64,000 bases of DNA from contig VWND01000001.1 of the NCBI GenBank assembly GCA_009599575.1, positions 1,116,001 to 1,180,000 on the forward strand, read 5' to 3'. A model generated the notes under the pieces. That model did no database searches. It was given only the letters and a program-made list of their open reading frames with translations, and had not been told where the DNA came from. Below, piece by piece: positions 1 through 12,432 of the stretch. This DNA is from Blumeriella jaapii. Its lineage: Eukaryota; Ascomycota; Leotiomycetes; Helotiales; Drepanopezizaceae. Numbering within the stretch: position 1 is the first letter of the stretch; each line of letters starts with the position of its first letter. The translations under genes and the position numbers were made by a program.

Positions 1-719
1 TACTTATTGACATTTGGCGTGACAGGCGTCGAGTACGACGATCAGCATTGGAAGGAACTAAAAGTACAACTTAGTGGGTGTGGAGAGGAGGTATCAATGT
101 TCGAGGCCAGAGCAAACCAGAGCAATCACAGCCATGACGGCGGCACAGACACCAAATCATTGTCATCATCTCATTTGCAAACTTCAACTCGCTGCAGATC
201 AAATCCATTCGTTTTGAAACCTCCCCCATCACGAAATGACGCCACCGGTGAAATACACGTTTGTCGCCTCCCCAGACCCAGGCAAAATGAATCCATGCAT
301 TCCCATTCCATCCAGAACGTGATAGACAGACGCTCTGATTTGTTCGGATGTCAAAGTGTGCAGTGTAGATTTCGCGGTTGTTCCCCCTACTCCCCCAACC
401 GACGTGCATCCGGTAGTTGTGTGACAGAGCAGGCGTGAAAAAGGAGATGTGATGAGGAAACTATTTGAAAACAGTGGTGGTTGCATGCAGGATGGCGCGC
501 CGGCCACGCAGAGAGAAACAAATACAGATCGGCCTCCATTGCAACTTTCTTTCCCAGTTCTCAGCCCAGATCGCATATCGAACGGTAGCAATGTAGCAGA
601 ATTGAATGAGAAAAAAAGCTGATCGTAGTAGTAACACAGTTCTGGTAAAAATGTCACAGCCCCATTGATATGGTGCAGCGAGCATCTACCAAGGACGTGC
701 AACTACAAACATGGCCGAA
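1..719. other. intergenic, 3' side of DEF1 gene
   Basis: No convincing coding region. The open frames here are short and overlap on both strands without recognisable motifs. It probably contains the 3' untranslated region of the minus-strand gene that ends at 720. Confidence 0.5.
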
Positions 720-3704
720 TTAGTGTCCGTAGTTGCCGCCCCATCCGCCACGCTGTTGGCTATTGCCGTAATAGTTGTTGCCACCGAAACCTTGGTAGGC
801 TCCGTATTGGCTGTTTTGGTGGCTTTGGCCTCCAGCCTGGTGACCAGCTCCGCCAAGACCGCCGTATCCACTTCCAGTCTGGTTGGCGTGAAGACCCTGA
901 CCAGGCTGTTGGAGGTGTGCCGGGTAGCCACCGTAGCCGGTCTGAGTTTGAGCCGGAGGGAGGGCTGATCCAGAGGTGGTGTTTGTGGCTGATCCTGGTC
1001 GACCTGATTGAGTAAGAGACGGGCTCGGGCCGTTGGAGGTCTTCGAGTCGCCAAAGGGCTTCAAGTCATCCCCAGCGCCTGGTTGGGTGCCCTGTTGACC
1101 ATTGTAGTGTTGCTGGCCTTGACCTTGGTAGGAAGAGCCACGACTGAAAGCGTCATGTCCGCCAAAAGCTCCACCGCCTCCAATAGCCTGGGGGGTTTGA
1201 GCTGGCTGAGCCGACCCAGCACGGCCATAGTCGGACAGTCCTCCAAGAGCACTATCACGGCCATGCAGAGAAGAAGCTCCGAAACCACCCGCAGCAGGAG
1301 AAGCCGAGTGCTCGTATGGGGCGGCTGGTGACATTCCATAGCCTTGGTACGGCTGCTGATGACCGCCCTTGGCGCCGTACGGTCCAGGGTAATTACCTCC
1401 ACCATACTGCTGGTACTGGTTCCATGCGGCGTAGTAGGGGCTTTGGTAGTATGGGTGATTGTACGGGTAGTTTCCAGCTTGGGGCTGTTGTTGGTGGCCG
1501 GGCTGGGGTTGAGTTCCTTGAGAAGCGGCCGATGGTTGCTGGCTTTGGGCGACTGGGTTGGGAGTGCTGTGTCCACTGTTCTGTCCCTCTCCAGCGGTTG
1601 CGTATCGAGACTGGGTAGATGGAGCGCCACTTTGGGGAAATTGGGAAGGGTTCTCGGCTGGAGGTCCATTGTATCCTGGGTAACCACGTTGTTGGGGAGA
1701 AGGGCCGTCTTGAGCTTGCGATCCTTGTTGTTGGCCATACTGTTGTTGATTGTAGTAGCTGTTATACGCATTGCGCTGTTGCTGAGCATCGGCCGTGTAG
1801 TAAGAAGAAAACTCGTTGGGTGCGGAGGAGAAGGCCCCGGTTTGTTGCTGAGACTGAGACTGACTTTGTTGAGAGGGGTAACCTTCGAATGGGCTTTGGG
1901 ATGATGGAGCTTGTTGACTGAAAGCATCGTACGGCTTCTGGGGCAATGGAGACTCCTGAGCGCCAGCTGGTCCATAACGTCCGTATGCGCCGTATTGGCC
2001 GTTTCCTTGGGGAACCTGCTGAGCAGTTGCTTGAGCGCTGGAGAGAGGCGCGGGAGATGGGAGACCCGGGGCAGCGGCTGGGTGGGCTGCGGTTGGCAAG
2101 CCGGTGGGCTGCTTTGTGGTAGGGAGGCTCTCAGGAACGGGTGCAGCTTGGGCAGGCGCCGGGGGAAGAGCAGCTCTCGGGGCCACAGGAGAGTGTTGTG
2201 GAGGCTGAGCACGAGTCTCGGCATCCTCTCGATCTCCGTCAACGTCCTCCTCTCCAGATCCATTCAGGTTGAAAGCGCCAAATTGGACGGCAGCTCGGTC
2301 AACCTCGCGGTTTCCCGGCATTCGCACAGCCTCCTCTTGGTCGAGAATTCGGCGTTGGTAACTAGGAGTCCGTCCGGATGATCCTGTCGCCTTCAAGGCA
2401 GAAGCCTGGAATCCGCTGGTGGGGGGTCTAATAGCTTGAGGTTGGCTCGGGAGGTTAGAAAATGGGGTAGCAGCAGCACTTCGAGGATCCCAAGAGCTCG
2501 CTGCGGTGCTGGCAGCAGTCGCAGTGGGGGCGGGAGCCGATACGTCTGGAACTTGCTCAAGGTTATCCTCCGTCAACTCGTCCTTCGATGGTGTAATCTG
2601 TAGCTCGGGTTCTGGCGCAGCAATCTCTTCAATAGAGGGGGTTTCGACGGCTTCGATTGGGGCAGGCTCGGGAACTGATGGTTCGGGTTCTGGGATATGG
2701 GCTTCAACGGGCTCTTCGACCTTGACGGGCTCTGCGGGCCTAGATAATTGGTCAGCTGAAGCTCTACACATCGCATTTGTGACGTACTTCTCAATTACTG
2801 GCTCTGGTGCCTTTTTTGGAACCGGAGCAGGTGCGAAAATACTAGCCCAGCTCTTCTTAACACCATCTGGAATGACACTTGAAGTTGCCTTGGCAGCGAT
2901 CGACGCAGAGGCGCCCACAGCTCCGGCCGCAGCTGCGGTCCACGATTCTTCGGTAGTCGGTTTTCCAGTATCCCAGCTTCCTTCAGTTGGCTTTGGAGTA
3001 TCCCAGGACGATTCAGCAGCCGGAGCGCTTCCCCATGCGTTCGATTCAGCGGTTGGAGTGGATGTCTCGACCACGTTCTCCTTGCGAACACCATTCGTAG
3101 GGGCGCGACCTCGTCCACCTCGTACTCCCCTGTCTGTAGCACGACCGCGACCTCCTCTCGTCCCATCATTTGCAGCTCGACCGCCGCGCGAGACTCTGGA
3201 ATGGTTGGTGACGTCCCCGAAGGATGTAATGGTTGCAGCTTCCTTGACCTTGGACTTAGATCGATCTTTCTTAGTCTTCGAGACCTCCCCCCATTGAGAG
3301 ATTGTACCTGTAGAATAGAGTCAGCGACAACGTTTTCCTTCGCGACCGAGCCGCGAATCTTGGGGGGGAAGAGGGGGCTCCCGATTCATGGGGGACATAC
3401 CGTCAGTTATGCGATCAACTGTAGTCTCGAGATCGCCGTCGGTCTCCTGGAGAGCAAATACGACGTCCTCGTCTGTCCAGTCGGGGAACATCTCCTGGAT
3501 CATTGTGACCTTGCTGCCATACTTCTTCTTCAGCTGGCCTACTTCGCCCTCATCCTCGATAGATACGGGTGTGGAATCTGTCTTGTCGCCGTTGGTTGCG
3601 TGACCTCTGGCACCACCACGACCTCTGGTCGAGTAGCCTCCCCGACCACCGCGAGCTGAGCCTCTGCCACGAGGCGCGGCTGGGCGAGATTGCACCTCAG
3701 ACAT
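720..3704 (-). CDS. DEF1: RNA polymerase II degradation factor Def1-like, CUE domain
   Basis: Two main exons: 3401-3704 (ATG at 3704) and 720-3307, joined by an intron with a GTATGT donor and CTACAG acceptor; about 963 aa. The N-terminus is Arg/Gly rich (RGG repeats). A CUE-like helical domain follows at about residues 50-95, with the motif MIQEMFPDWTDEDV, which suggests ubiquitin binding. The rest is a very long Gln, Ser, Pro, Gly and Tyr rich low-complexity tail, as in yeast Def1, which promotes ubiquitylation and degradation of stalled RNA polymerase II. A 48-nt segment at 2740-2787 has intron signals but stays in frame, so a 947 aa form is possible. The identity rests on the architecture (RGG-CUE-polyQ), not on catalytic residues. 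Other CUE/polyQ proteins are possible but less likely. Confidence 0.8.
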
Positions 3705-4606
3705 TGCGAGGTGTGAGGATGTGTGATTGTGTAGAACAGACAGGAAAGGGGAGATGCGGAGAGGTTGGGACGGAGGTGTGGATGGGAGATGGGAGATGGG
3801 GAGTTGTTTGGGGGATGCGAATGAGGAAGGGGAACAGCTTTTGGATGAGGTACTCAGGCACCAAAATCCGAGCTCTGGTGTGAGTCGTGTCGGGCCCGCC
3901 AAGGAGGCAGTAGGTACTGTACAGTACTGTACTGTAGGTGCAGTTGAGTTTGTTCAGCCTGTGTGTGCAGTGCAGACGCAGATGCCTCGCTCACGAGCGG
4001 CACAACAATGCGTGCGAGAAACGAAGACGAGGAGGAGTATGTGAGGAGAGTGAAGTGACCTGGTGCTGCGTGTTGCGTGTTGCGTGTTCTCAGGTTCTCC
4101 ATTCCACAAAGTCGAGGTCGAGATCGCGCTCTCTCTAGGCCAAGCTTTCGGGACGAGAGATCACGTGCGTGCTAGTACCCCGTGTTCCATGGACTCGATT
4201 GACGTCTCTCCCACCCCGCTTCTACTCTACGTCCTCTACAACAGACCTCACTTAGCCATCCTGACAATCGCCCAATCCACACATCCGAGCAACAGCAGCA
4301 ACAGCAGCAACTTGCCTACGCCCCCGTTATCGCGAGGCACTGCCACGAGTTCGAGCCAGAGGTACTCGCGGGTCCCAAGACGAGACAGACGTTTGACCGC
4401 GGAGAGCTCTTCTGTCAGGAGCTTGGCCGGTCCACAGAGGGTGACACATTGAGACTCGGCTGATCGTCGTGGCCGATGGGTCCGCTACCTGTTGCTGCGA
4501 CTCCGAATCCGAAGAGCATACGGGGTTGTGGCGTAGTGAACGGAATTGGTCCTCCAGATACCTACCATTTGCAATAATACTGCCGTACTGAAATCCCATA
4601 GCCACC
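3705..4606. other. intergenic, promoter region of DEF1 and of the 4607 gene
   Basis: A divergent intergenic stretch of about 900 nt. It holds a GTAC-rich repeat patch at 3914-3937 (tactgt/acagt units), roughly 210 nt upstream of the Def1 start, and a CA/AC-rich segment with a short CAG-type repeat near 4290-4312. No coding region is supported. Confidence 0.5.
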
Positions 4607-5863
4607 ATGTTCCAGCCTTCACCATCCATCCTCTTCAGGCCAATGCCGGTTCTGAACAGATTAAGTATACACCGCCCGTTGCCGCTCAGTCACAACGAAT
4701 CGATAGAGCTACTCAACCTTTTCAAAAGCTCATTTCGTCAGCAGCTCGACAAAGAACACCCTCCGTTTCGCACTGAAGTTCCTCCGGCTCCTACACGTAG
4801 GCAAAGGCCCTCGCAACCAGAGCAGGAGAGTCATGCAACGAGCCGACATATGCACGCTCTATTGACTAATCAACTATTCCGCTCACCAGGAACGGACGAA
4901 TGTGAGGTTGGGGGAGAGCCGATGGATGTTTTCGACCAGGCCGTTGCGAAAGGTATGATGACAACAACTTACGCAAAGGCCTGCCTGCAGGCAAAGAAGA
5001 GCCAGATAAATCGATCGTCCATTTCCAACATTCGGGACGGGATGAAGAAATCCGGCGCGGGGTTAAAGGTCTTGAAGTGGTTATTAGCAAGCGGCACGAC
5101 AAACAACATCGAATTCTTGGACGACGCGGCCTTTGCCAAAATCTTGATGGAATACATGGTGGCCGAAGACCTACAGGAAGCGGCTTGGAAATGGATCAAG
5201 ATATCGCTCGAACGACACCCAGCCCTGGCATTTTTATCAGGACCGGAGCTTGCGCAAGCCCGCTTGAAAGTTGTTGGACCACTCGTATTGCTTGTGAGAG
5301 CCGAAGCAGAAAATAAACTCAAAAGCCTGGATTCGGCATATATTGCATTATCCAGAGCAGCTGGATATCTTCATGGGCTGTCGACTCCAGAGATGACAAA
5401 CGTGCTTGGCGTTCCTGGATGGTTCTTGTTCAAAACCTCGATACAGTCACGTGGTACGAGACCGGCGCCTGGTGATGCTTGCTTCGAATCGTTTCTGAGC
5501 CTAGTCCCTGTCACTACGTTACGTCCTGGACGCCAAATTGCATATTTGAACCTGATACATCCAACGAGACCTTCTCCCGAAAAGGCTTTAGAATATTTCG
5601 AGTCTGTCTCTATGAACAGCCCGATTGGTCTCGTAAACAAGAGCAAGGCCCATCTGGAGGTCCGTAACATCAGTATCCAGTTAGGTCTTGATACTGCTTC
5701 TGTTCTTCTTGAGCTCCATCGATATTCGGAGGCCAGATGGGTTCTGGAGGTCTTGCGCACCGCTTTTCCCCAGCAATTGGGTATCGAAGAGATGAAACAG
5801 CTGAAGCAAGCCAAAGCGGAAGCGTCAAGTCTTGAGCTGCTAGAAGGACTTTGCTTGGCATGA
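4607..5863 (+). CDS. conserved-looking hypothetical fungal protein, possibly mitochondrial
   Basis: A single 418-codon open frame starting at ATG 4607 with no intron needed. The first ~60 residues are rich in Arg, Ser, Pro and Leu and poor in acidic residues (MFQPSPSILFRP...), like a mitochondrial targeting sequence. The body is alpha-helical in composition, with repeated Ala/Leu/Glu segments such as DLQEAAWKWIKISLERHP and SPEKALEYFESVSM that resemble TPR or PPR-type helix pairs, though I cannot assign a family. It ends with a Lys/Glu-rich helix. It is divergent from the Def1 gene. The length, sustained open frame and codon use support a real gene. No function is claimed. Confidence 0.7.
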   Translation: MFQPSPSILFRPMPVLNRLSIHRPLPLSHNESIELLNLFKSSFRQQLDKEHPPFRTEVPPAPTRRQRPSQPEQESHATSRHMHALLTNQLFRSPGTDECEVGGEPMDVFDQAVAKGMMTTTYAKACLQAKKSQINRSSISNIRDGMKKSGAGLKVLKWLLASGTTNNIEFLDDAAFAKILMEYMVAEDLQEAAWKWIKISLERHPALAFLSGPELAQARLKVVGPLVLLVRAEAENKLKSLDSAYIALSRAAGYLHGLSTPEMTNVLGVPGWFLFKTSIQSRGTRPAPGDACFESFLSLVPVTTLRPGRQIAYLNLIHPTRPSPEKALEYFESVSMNSPIGLVNKSKAHLEVRNISIQLGLDTASVLLELHRYSEARWVLEVLRTAFPQQLGIEEMKQLKQAKAEASSLELLEGLCLA

Positions 5864-8800
5864 TTGATCTCAAGCTGGCTGTTTTCATCTCGGAGGCGCT
5901 TGCGTTGTATTGGCGTATGAAAGTGGCGTTTAGGTGTCGATGTTCAGGTATATCGATTCATGAGCTTGGGCAAGCAAGCTCCTTCCAGATGCACTGTTTT
6001 TTTTTAAGTCAAACAATCTTGGGTGAAATGCTTTTCTTCTTGCCCTTCTTCTGACCTTTCTTCCGCTATGAGCTTCAAGCAAGTACAAAGATGCGATGAT
6101 CGAAACAAGGTGATGTGCATCTTTGGTTATGCATATGAATAGATCAAATGGCATCATACCATCATACCAGTGTTTGCCAACAAGCATTCGTAGAGTGGGC
6201 ACCCTTTCCCTTATTGTCCTCCCCCTCATGAGAAACGGATCACGTCAAAAACGAAATACCATCATTTGTTGTGAGAAGCGCTGTTTCAAAGACTTGTATT
6301 GCTTCACGAGATTATTCATCCTACATGTTCTCGTCCTGGAAACTGCGAGATGAGTACTACGGACGGCAACACCAACTCAACACATGCATGTTCGTTGCGG
6401 TTTTCTGCCAAAACCAATAACAGCAAAGCCCAAATTAGTCATCTCTACTTTCTACCCTTACTACTACCACTGCCGTTTTTCTAGCTTGTCTTCGAGTCCA
6501 TTCCAGGCTTCCTGCATGGGAGTATCATCAAAACAGCCATGGAGTCAATGCTGGGGCCTCTAGTCACCCCTCATCTCGTCGGAGGCTTCGCAAGCGTAAG
6601 AGCGGAAGCAAAAAGGCTCTGGACAGGCGGATGATTGTCGCATGAAAAAGAAACTACCTCGAGCACCTCGGGGCCCAAGTGAAGATACCTTAGAAGGAAG
6701 GCAGCAGTGGAAAATCGCAGGGCTTGGAAAGATGGCTTGTAGCTCGCTTGCAATGGGTGAAGAAGTATGGGAGCTAGCTAGAGACTGGAAGTTTACTCGA
6801 CTGAAATCCGCTAAGGAGAGGGCATGGTAGCTTGATGGCCTTGAAATTGCTGGACTGTCGTTACGGGGATGGATGGATGGATGGATGGATTGACTGCTTG
6901 TGTACCTGTAGATGCCCCTCTTCCCACCCCCCGGGCAACGGCAACGAAGCTCTACAACTTTACATCGAGGATGGCTGCCTACACTGCAATCCTGTGAGTT
7001 TTTGGTAAAGAGGGACCACGCAGCTGGTCCGGGTTATTCGTACGTGCTCGAGAGCGTCGAGATGCAAGTCTGAGAAATTCTCATGACGAGAAGTGTGACA
7101 GCGAGAAGGCGCACTTATGATACGGATGAACAGATATCCTGCCCGTATCAGCTGCGCAGATGGCCATCCTGTCGCGTTATTTACCTGGTGTCGTTGAATA
7201 TCTCGACTTGCCTTGCTCTATCGCTCATACATTGTTTGGTGGTGGAAGAGATGGAAGTACATAGACGAAACGCGTCCTCCTCCATACCAATCAATCGCGA
7301 GCTTCTCTCTCCACGGAGGTATTGTATCGATCTGGAGGCGGGGAAGGGAAGGGAGTGCCAGATTTCAATTCTGTTACTCTGCAAGCAAGTACATGTGATT
7401 TTCCTCGACTGCGGAGTACAGTAGGATGTTTCCTTCCGACTTGCTTATTAACTCTCTCACCTGCATTCTTACTCACAACAGCGGAGGTATCTCTGCTTAC
7501 ACTGTACGTTGTGCATTTGCTATCTGCTGGTCCTTGTTCCTCGTGCCTGTCGTAGCCACCCCTCGGAGTGCGAGGTCGTCGGCGACAACCATTTCGCGGG
7601 CTAGACTCAATACCTGTACATGGTACCTGGTGCGAGCCTTCAGCTTTTGCGATTCCAATTGGTCTCTTGCTCAAGGGGCAGGAAAAGCCTCGTTGCATCT
7701 TGGTTGTTCGCCCATCACAGCGCTCGGGCGCCATCGCGCATCTGGCAGTAGTATGTTTTGATTCCGCTAATCGTAGGTTCGTGTGTTGTAGCGAAATGTC
7801 AGGAGCGAACATTTTCCTGTTGGGGTTATGTAACGAAAATTTTCTTTACTGGTATCAACTACCGATTAGCCTAATTGGGGTGAGGGTAAATTGTTGATTC
7901 TTCCAAAACCGGTTCAATTCGGTTTGTAGGCTGGGACCTGATGGGTTCCGCTGAGTTTTGCCATTTTGCTATTCGCGATTGATTTTTTTTTGGAAATTGG
8001 CTATTTGCTATTATTTTCCCTATTTCTCACCTTTCTTTCCTTTCCCCCATTTTGAAACACAGAACTGCAGTTTAAGGAAAGCCAAATTTGAGCAATCGAT
8101 ATGAAGCGGCTTGGAAAAGATGTCTCATATCGGCGATTACGGGCATTGCTTTTCTTCTTCGTACGATCAAATACAGACGATTGCTATATGCTTAAACGGC
8201 GCGATTGCTGCAAAGTCCAAAAGAATTGCGATAAAAGCGGTGCAGCGCCTCCGGAGAATGACCGCCAAGACGATTCGCTTCTTTTCGACAAGTGAAACAA
8301 CGAAGCAGAATGTTAGTGTTACTTGTGTAAACAGCAGCAAATGGAGGCAGATCGGTGCATACGATGTTCGTGCAAATGAAAACTTGCGGTTTGGCTTACT
8401 TATATCCTTCCTAAAAACCACGATCCAAAAAAACATTCCGTAATTCGTATGTTTCGAATTATTGCTTTTTCAACACGTGTACTATGTACTATGTGTAGAC
8501 TCTGTACATAATTCTTTTACTTCGCACGTCTTCGTACCCTCTGGGAGATCTTAAGACTGCGTTTTCCACTATCCGCTAGACGTTTACTACAGCTATTCAG
8601 CGTTGCAAGCTCGCTATCCGCTAAACGTTGATGGATATCATCATCGTCATCATCATCGTGCCTGTCGTGTTTAGATTTGCCAACTGGCTGGCCGTACAGT
8701 ACTACTGTACAGTAAGTACAATTTACTCTCCGCACTCGTATGGATGGAACAATCCGAAGGCTGCGCCCCAGAAGCACAGCAGAGGTAAAGTACGCGGAGT

Positions 8801-10064
8801 ATACCCAGACATCCAACTCCACCTATCCCACGGCTTGGGAAAGTAGAAGTACAGCGCGGTCTGCAGTTATACTTCGGGGTAAAGATGGGATGTCAACATA
8901 CACACATAAGGAGTAGGTCACGCGGTGGCCAGCAGCAAACCTTGATTTGACTTGTGACAGTACATACCTACTACCTTACCTACTCCGAACAGTACTTCTG
9001 ATAAGCACCTTGCCAGTCGTTGATTCGACCTCCCACACTACGAGGCCCGCGGCCCGTCAAAGCCACACGCAGAGATATCTCATTGCACCCCTTTACTCCA
9101 TGAATCGTCAAGAATCAAAGACCAATTACAATCAACTTACTTACCTCTCTCAAGAGCACTCGGAAGGTTCCTGCTTATCTGCCCCAGCCTGGCTGGGTCT
9201 AGCCACATTAGCCAGCGCGTGGGGTAAGATGAGGGGATTGACCGCATCGCATCGCCTTGCATTACAGTAGAAATGTGGATTTACCGGCGTGCTACTGGTC
9301 TACTTCCATGTCCGGCAACGCGCTCTGGCCCGTGCCGAACTGTTGTCGAAACCCTGTCTTGGAAAAATGTCCGTGGCCCTGGTTGATACGACACCTAAAC
9401 GACGTAGGCATTGGCTGAGCCATATCTGGTTCTTTGGAACAGGGACTGAGGAGGGGAACAAAGTACTGTACAAAGTTAGAAATCGTAGGCCTAGAAGTCA
9501 CAGGAGTGCTAGCATCTTGATATTGAGTTCTAGCCACTCATATCCTGAGATCTTCCGCAAATGAATGTGGCGGCTAAGCCGAAAACTCCTTATACGGTAT
9601 AGATCAGAGCACGAGTAGACACCATGTTAGAAACATTACATCGAAGGCAAGTTGTGGAATTGAATGTCGCTTTCCAGCCTCGCGTGAAGAAGACTTGTGT
9701 TCACTGCAAAGTTTCAAACAAGAGGTCCTAGCACCTCCCCTTGGAAGAATGTGAGCTGATACGAAAAAGTGTACAAGTGAACCAGGGTCAAGTGATGGCG
9801 GGGTAAAGTTGTTACATTCACTAGGTACAATCACCGTTCCCCTATCGTGTCTTGTAGCCCTGCTCCAAACACCCTAGCTTGTGACTAAACAAACTCCCGT
9901 CTCGACTCAGACAGACATAAACACAGAGGGGCTCAAATCGCCCATGGCGCACACGGTCGTCGACAGTCAGTCCAGCTGGAAGGATTTTCCATCCCAAAAC
10001 CAAAATCAAAACGCCATCATGTTCATAAGCTCAGATCAATCGCACCACGCACAACAGGCTGTCT
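5864..10064. other. gene-poor 4.2 kb region
   Basis: No gene that I can support. Visible features are a (GGAT)n run near 6868-6890, an AT-rich patch at about 7850-8520 including a T run at 7982-7990, ATC-type repeats at 8636-8660, and a GTAC-rich patch at 8693-8720. Open frames are short and conflict between strands. Confidence 0.5.
7850..8630. other. AT-rich patch, possible decayed element
   Basis: Lower GC than its surroundings, with poly-T and A-rich runs. It contains a 16-nt imperfect direct repeat, ctatccgctagacgtt at 8569-8584 and ctatccgctaaacgtt at 8614-8629, which differ by one G/A. The 110-codon plus-strand frame at 8111-8443 has no recognisable motif. This could be a remnant of a mobile element, but no terminal repeats or transposase motifs are visible. 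Confidence 0.3.
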
Positions 10065-10391
10065 CTAGTGGTTGCGGGCGCGGAGGAGGAAGAGGCGCTT
10101 CTCATCCTCGCTGGTGATGACGGCCTTAAGGGCGTTGGTCCTGATCTCATCGGCGGACTTGGGCGAGGTGTTGTTGGCGTTGGAGAGGAAGGGCCCGCTG
10201 GAGGTGGAAGAGACAGAGTCGGAGCGCTGGCCGTGAGTTTGGCTGGTGAGGGGCAGCCAGTTCTGGGTGTCCATTGAGACGGCTGAGGAGGTGCTGGAGG
10301 AGCGGCCTGGTCACATGTGTTAGTTACTGCTTGAAGTCGGTAGGCCAATGCTAGCAGCGAGTCCTTTCTTACCTTTTTGGCAAGAGTCCAT
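10065..10391 (-). CDS. small two-exon hypothetical protein (86 aa)
   Basis: Exon 1 is 10373-10391 (19 nt, encoding MDSCQK plus one base). A 66-nt intron follows (donor GTAAGA, branch-like CTAAC, acceptor ACCAG), then exon 2 at 10065-10306. The splice restores one frame of 86 codons plus stop. The N-terminal half is Ser/Thr/Asn rich and looks disordered. The C-terminal part, with SADEIRTNALKAVITSEDEK followed by RLFLLRARNH, looks like a charged amphipathic helix of the kind conserved in small fungal proteins. The clean splice signals are the main reason to call it. The function is unknown. Confidence 0.6.
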
Positions 10392-12432
10392 GTTGAAGAT
10401 TTTGGGGGTTTGTTGTTTGGGGAGAATTTTGAAAGTAGGTAGGTAGATGTGTTGGAGGGAGAAGTTGGGTTATTGCTGAGAATTTGTTGGAGATGTCTGT
10501 ACTAGATGAAGCTCTGAGTTGGGGGGAAGTAGCGATCTTTATACCCAACTTCCCCAAATGTGGATATGCAGAGCACTGTACATGTACATACGTACCACTG
10601 TACTCGTGTGGTTAGAAACACTCTTTCTGTCCCTTGGACACTTGTGTAAGGATCTGTAGGAAGATCAGCGTTTGGCCTTACGGGTCTCTTGGCCATTCTG
10701 CGGGTGCACGACATCAGCATTCTTGGCTCGGAGCGGAGAGGCCCTTGGCCATATCTTGGCCGCTTGAATGATGGCGATTCGACCTCTTGGCCCCTTGGCT
10801 GTACCAGGAACGCGTATCAGCTGGGCGACAGGGAAATGGCGAAAATGCGGATTCAAGGCGGCGCTGGCTTGACGACTGCCGGAGATCATCTAACCGTTCA
10901 AACTCTATGAGCTCCTCTTCCCTTGCAAATCCTATCCTCGACCGCCAGATGACCTTTTGCCCTGTTCAAAGGAAGGCGTGGCACATCCATTGGACGAGGG
11001 AGCCTCGAGCCGTCGAATACCCTACCAAGCAGGCTTCGAGTGGTGGTACAGTAACCGGTATGTCCGGAGTACCTTGAGGAAGTCAGCCATGCATGCACGC
11101 CCTTCCAAAAGCTTCGAAGCCATCTGGTACGAGATGGGAACGAGATAAGAATTGCGCAACGGGACAAGACCTCTGTCAATGCTTTGGAAACCCTCCCATC
11201 GAACTTTGGATTGAAGTTACGTAGCTGTGCGCTTGCATCAGCCGGCAACGAGGTTGTTTTGCCTTCATTCCCTCATCACCGCGTGCGTACTATGTACCTA
11301 CTGTACCATATGTACTCCGGGACGGTCGGGGAACTTCCCGTACCTATGGGAAGCTCAAGTATCAACGAGCCAAGGCTCCCAATGCAACGGTTGTTCTTCC
11401 GGGTCCGACATCCTGTACCTTGTTGTAGAAGTATCTTTCTTATCAGTTGCAAAGTACCTTTAACTGCATCTTGGCTGCGTTTGGGCTGCATTTGGGCTGC
11501 ACGATTCTCCTCGTCAGATGGCGTACAAAAAACAGATCTGAGTCAGTTGGTCGTCCCAAGCGGGGAGAAGGGTTGGAAGACATCCATCCAAGCTACTCTT
11601 CTGAAGCTGATCTTCTGTTTGGTGTTGAATCAGCTAGGTCGGAATACTACTGCAATTCTACTATAACGAGGTGGAAAAAAGGTGGCTCTAGCGCTGCTCG
11701 ACGAGTTGCGCCCCACTGTGAAACTTGTTGTTCTGGTGCGAAAGAATGGCTTAAACATGGCTTGGTTGGGTTTGGTCTGTAAGAGAGTTGTGTCTTAAAA
11801 CAAAAAAGAGCTCATGCGTGTTCAGACTCCCTGTCCGCGAGAGCAATTGGAACAGATCAAACCAAGTAGAGAAGCTACTTTACTAGCTTTCCTAGCATGA
11901 GACGATGCAGGGTCAGACACGGGCAAAGTTAATGGCTTGTAGCTCGACGAGGAGAGGCAAGAAAAGGTGAGATTTTCGGAGGAAAAGCCCCAAGCATTCC
12001 TTGCATTCACAAGATGCTAGATAGTATAAACACCAACAACAAACATTTGAATAATTTGGAAGCTGTAGGGCTTCCAGAGCAATACAGCATTTGCTATCTA
12101 GCTTCTGCTATGACTAGCGCTGCCCAGGATGATAAACCAGCATAATACTGAGAAACTAAAATTGTACTGATCAAATGTGGCATATTCAGAAACATCGCTT
12201 GCTAATGAAATTGAAGATTGGAAGGAAGGAGAAAAGTGAGCGAGGATTTTCTGGGACATTGCCGGGTAGCATCATTACGAGGCCTCAGCTGTAAAGTCCA
12301 AAATGCCCCTGGAGAACAGAAACGCCCCCCCTCCTTCCGCCCTCCAACCAGAAAAGAGAAAAGAGACCACTGAAGAGAAATTTCCCAGCCACGAACGCAT
12401 ATTTAATTCAAATGTGATACTTGACTTCATTG
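10392..12432. other. intergenic, no supported gene
   Basis: About 2 kb between the small protein gene and TRS65. It contains a GTAC-rich patch at 10573-10605 near the presumed promoter of the small gene and a short repeat of a ctgc-type unit near 11465-11502. No coding sequence is supported. Confidence 0.45.

Noticed and set aside
1061..2263. 400-codon minus-strand frame overlapping DEF1
   Set aside because: A shadow of the low-complexity Gln/Pro/Ser tail of Def1 in another frame.
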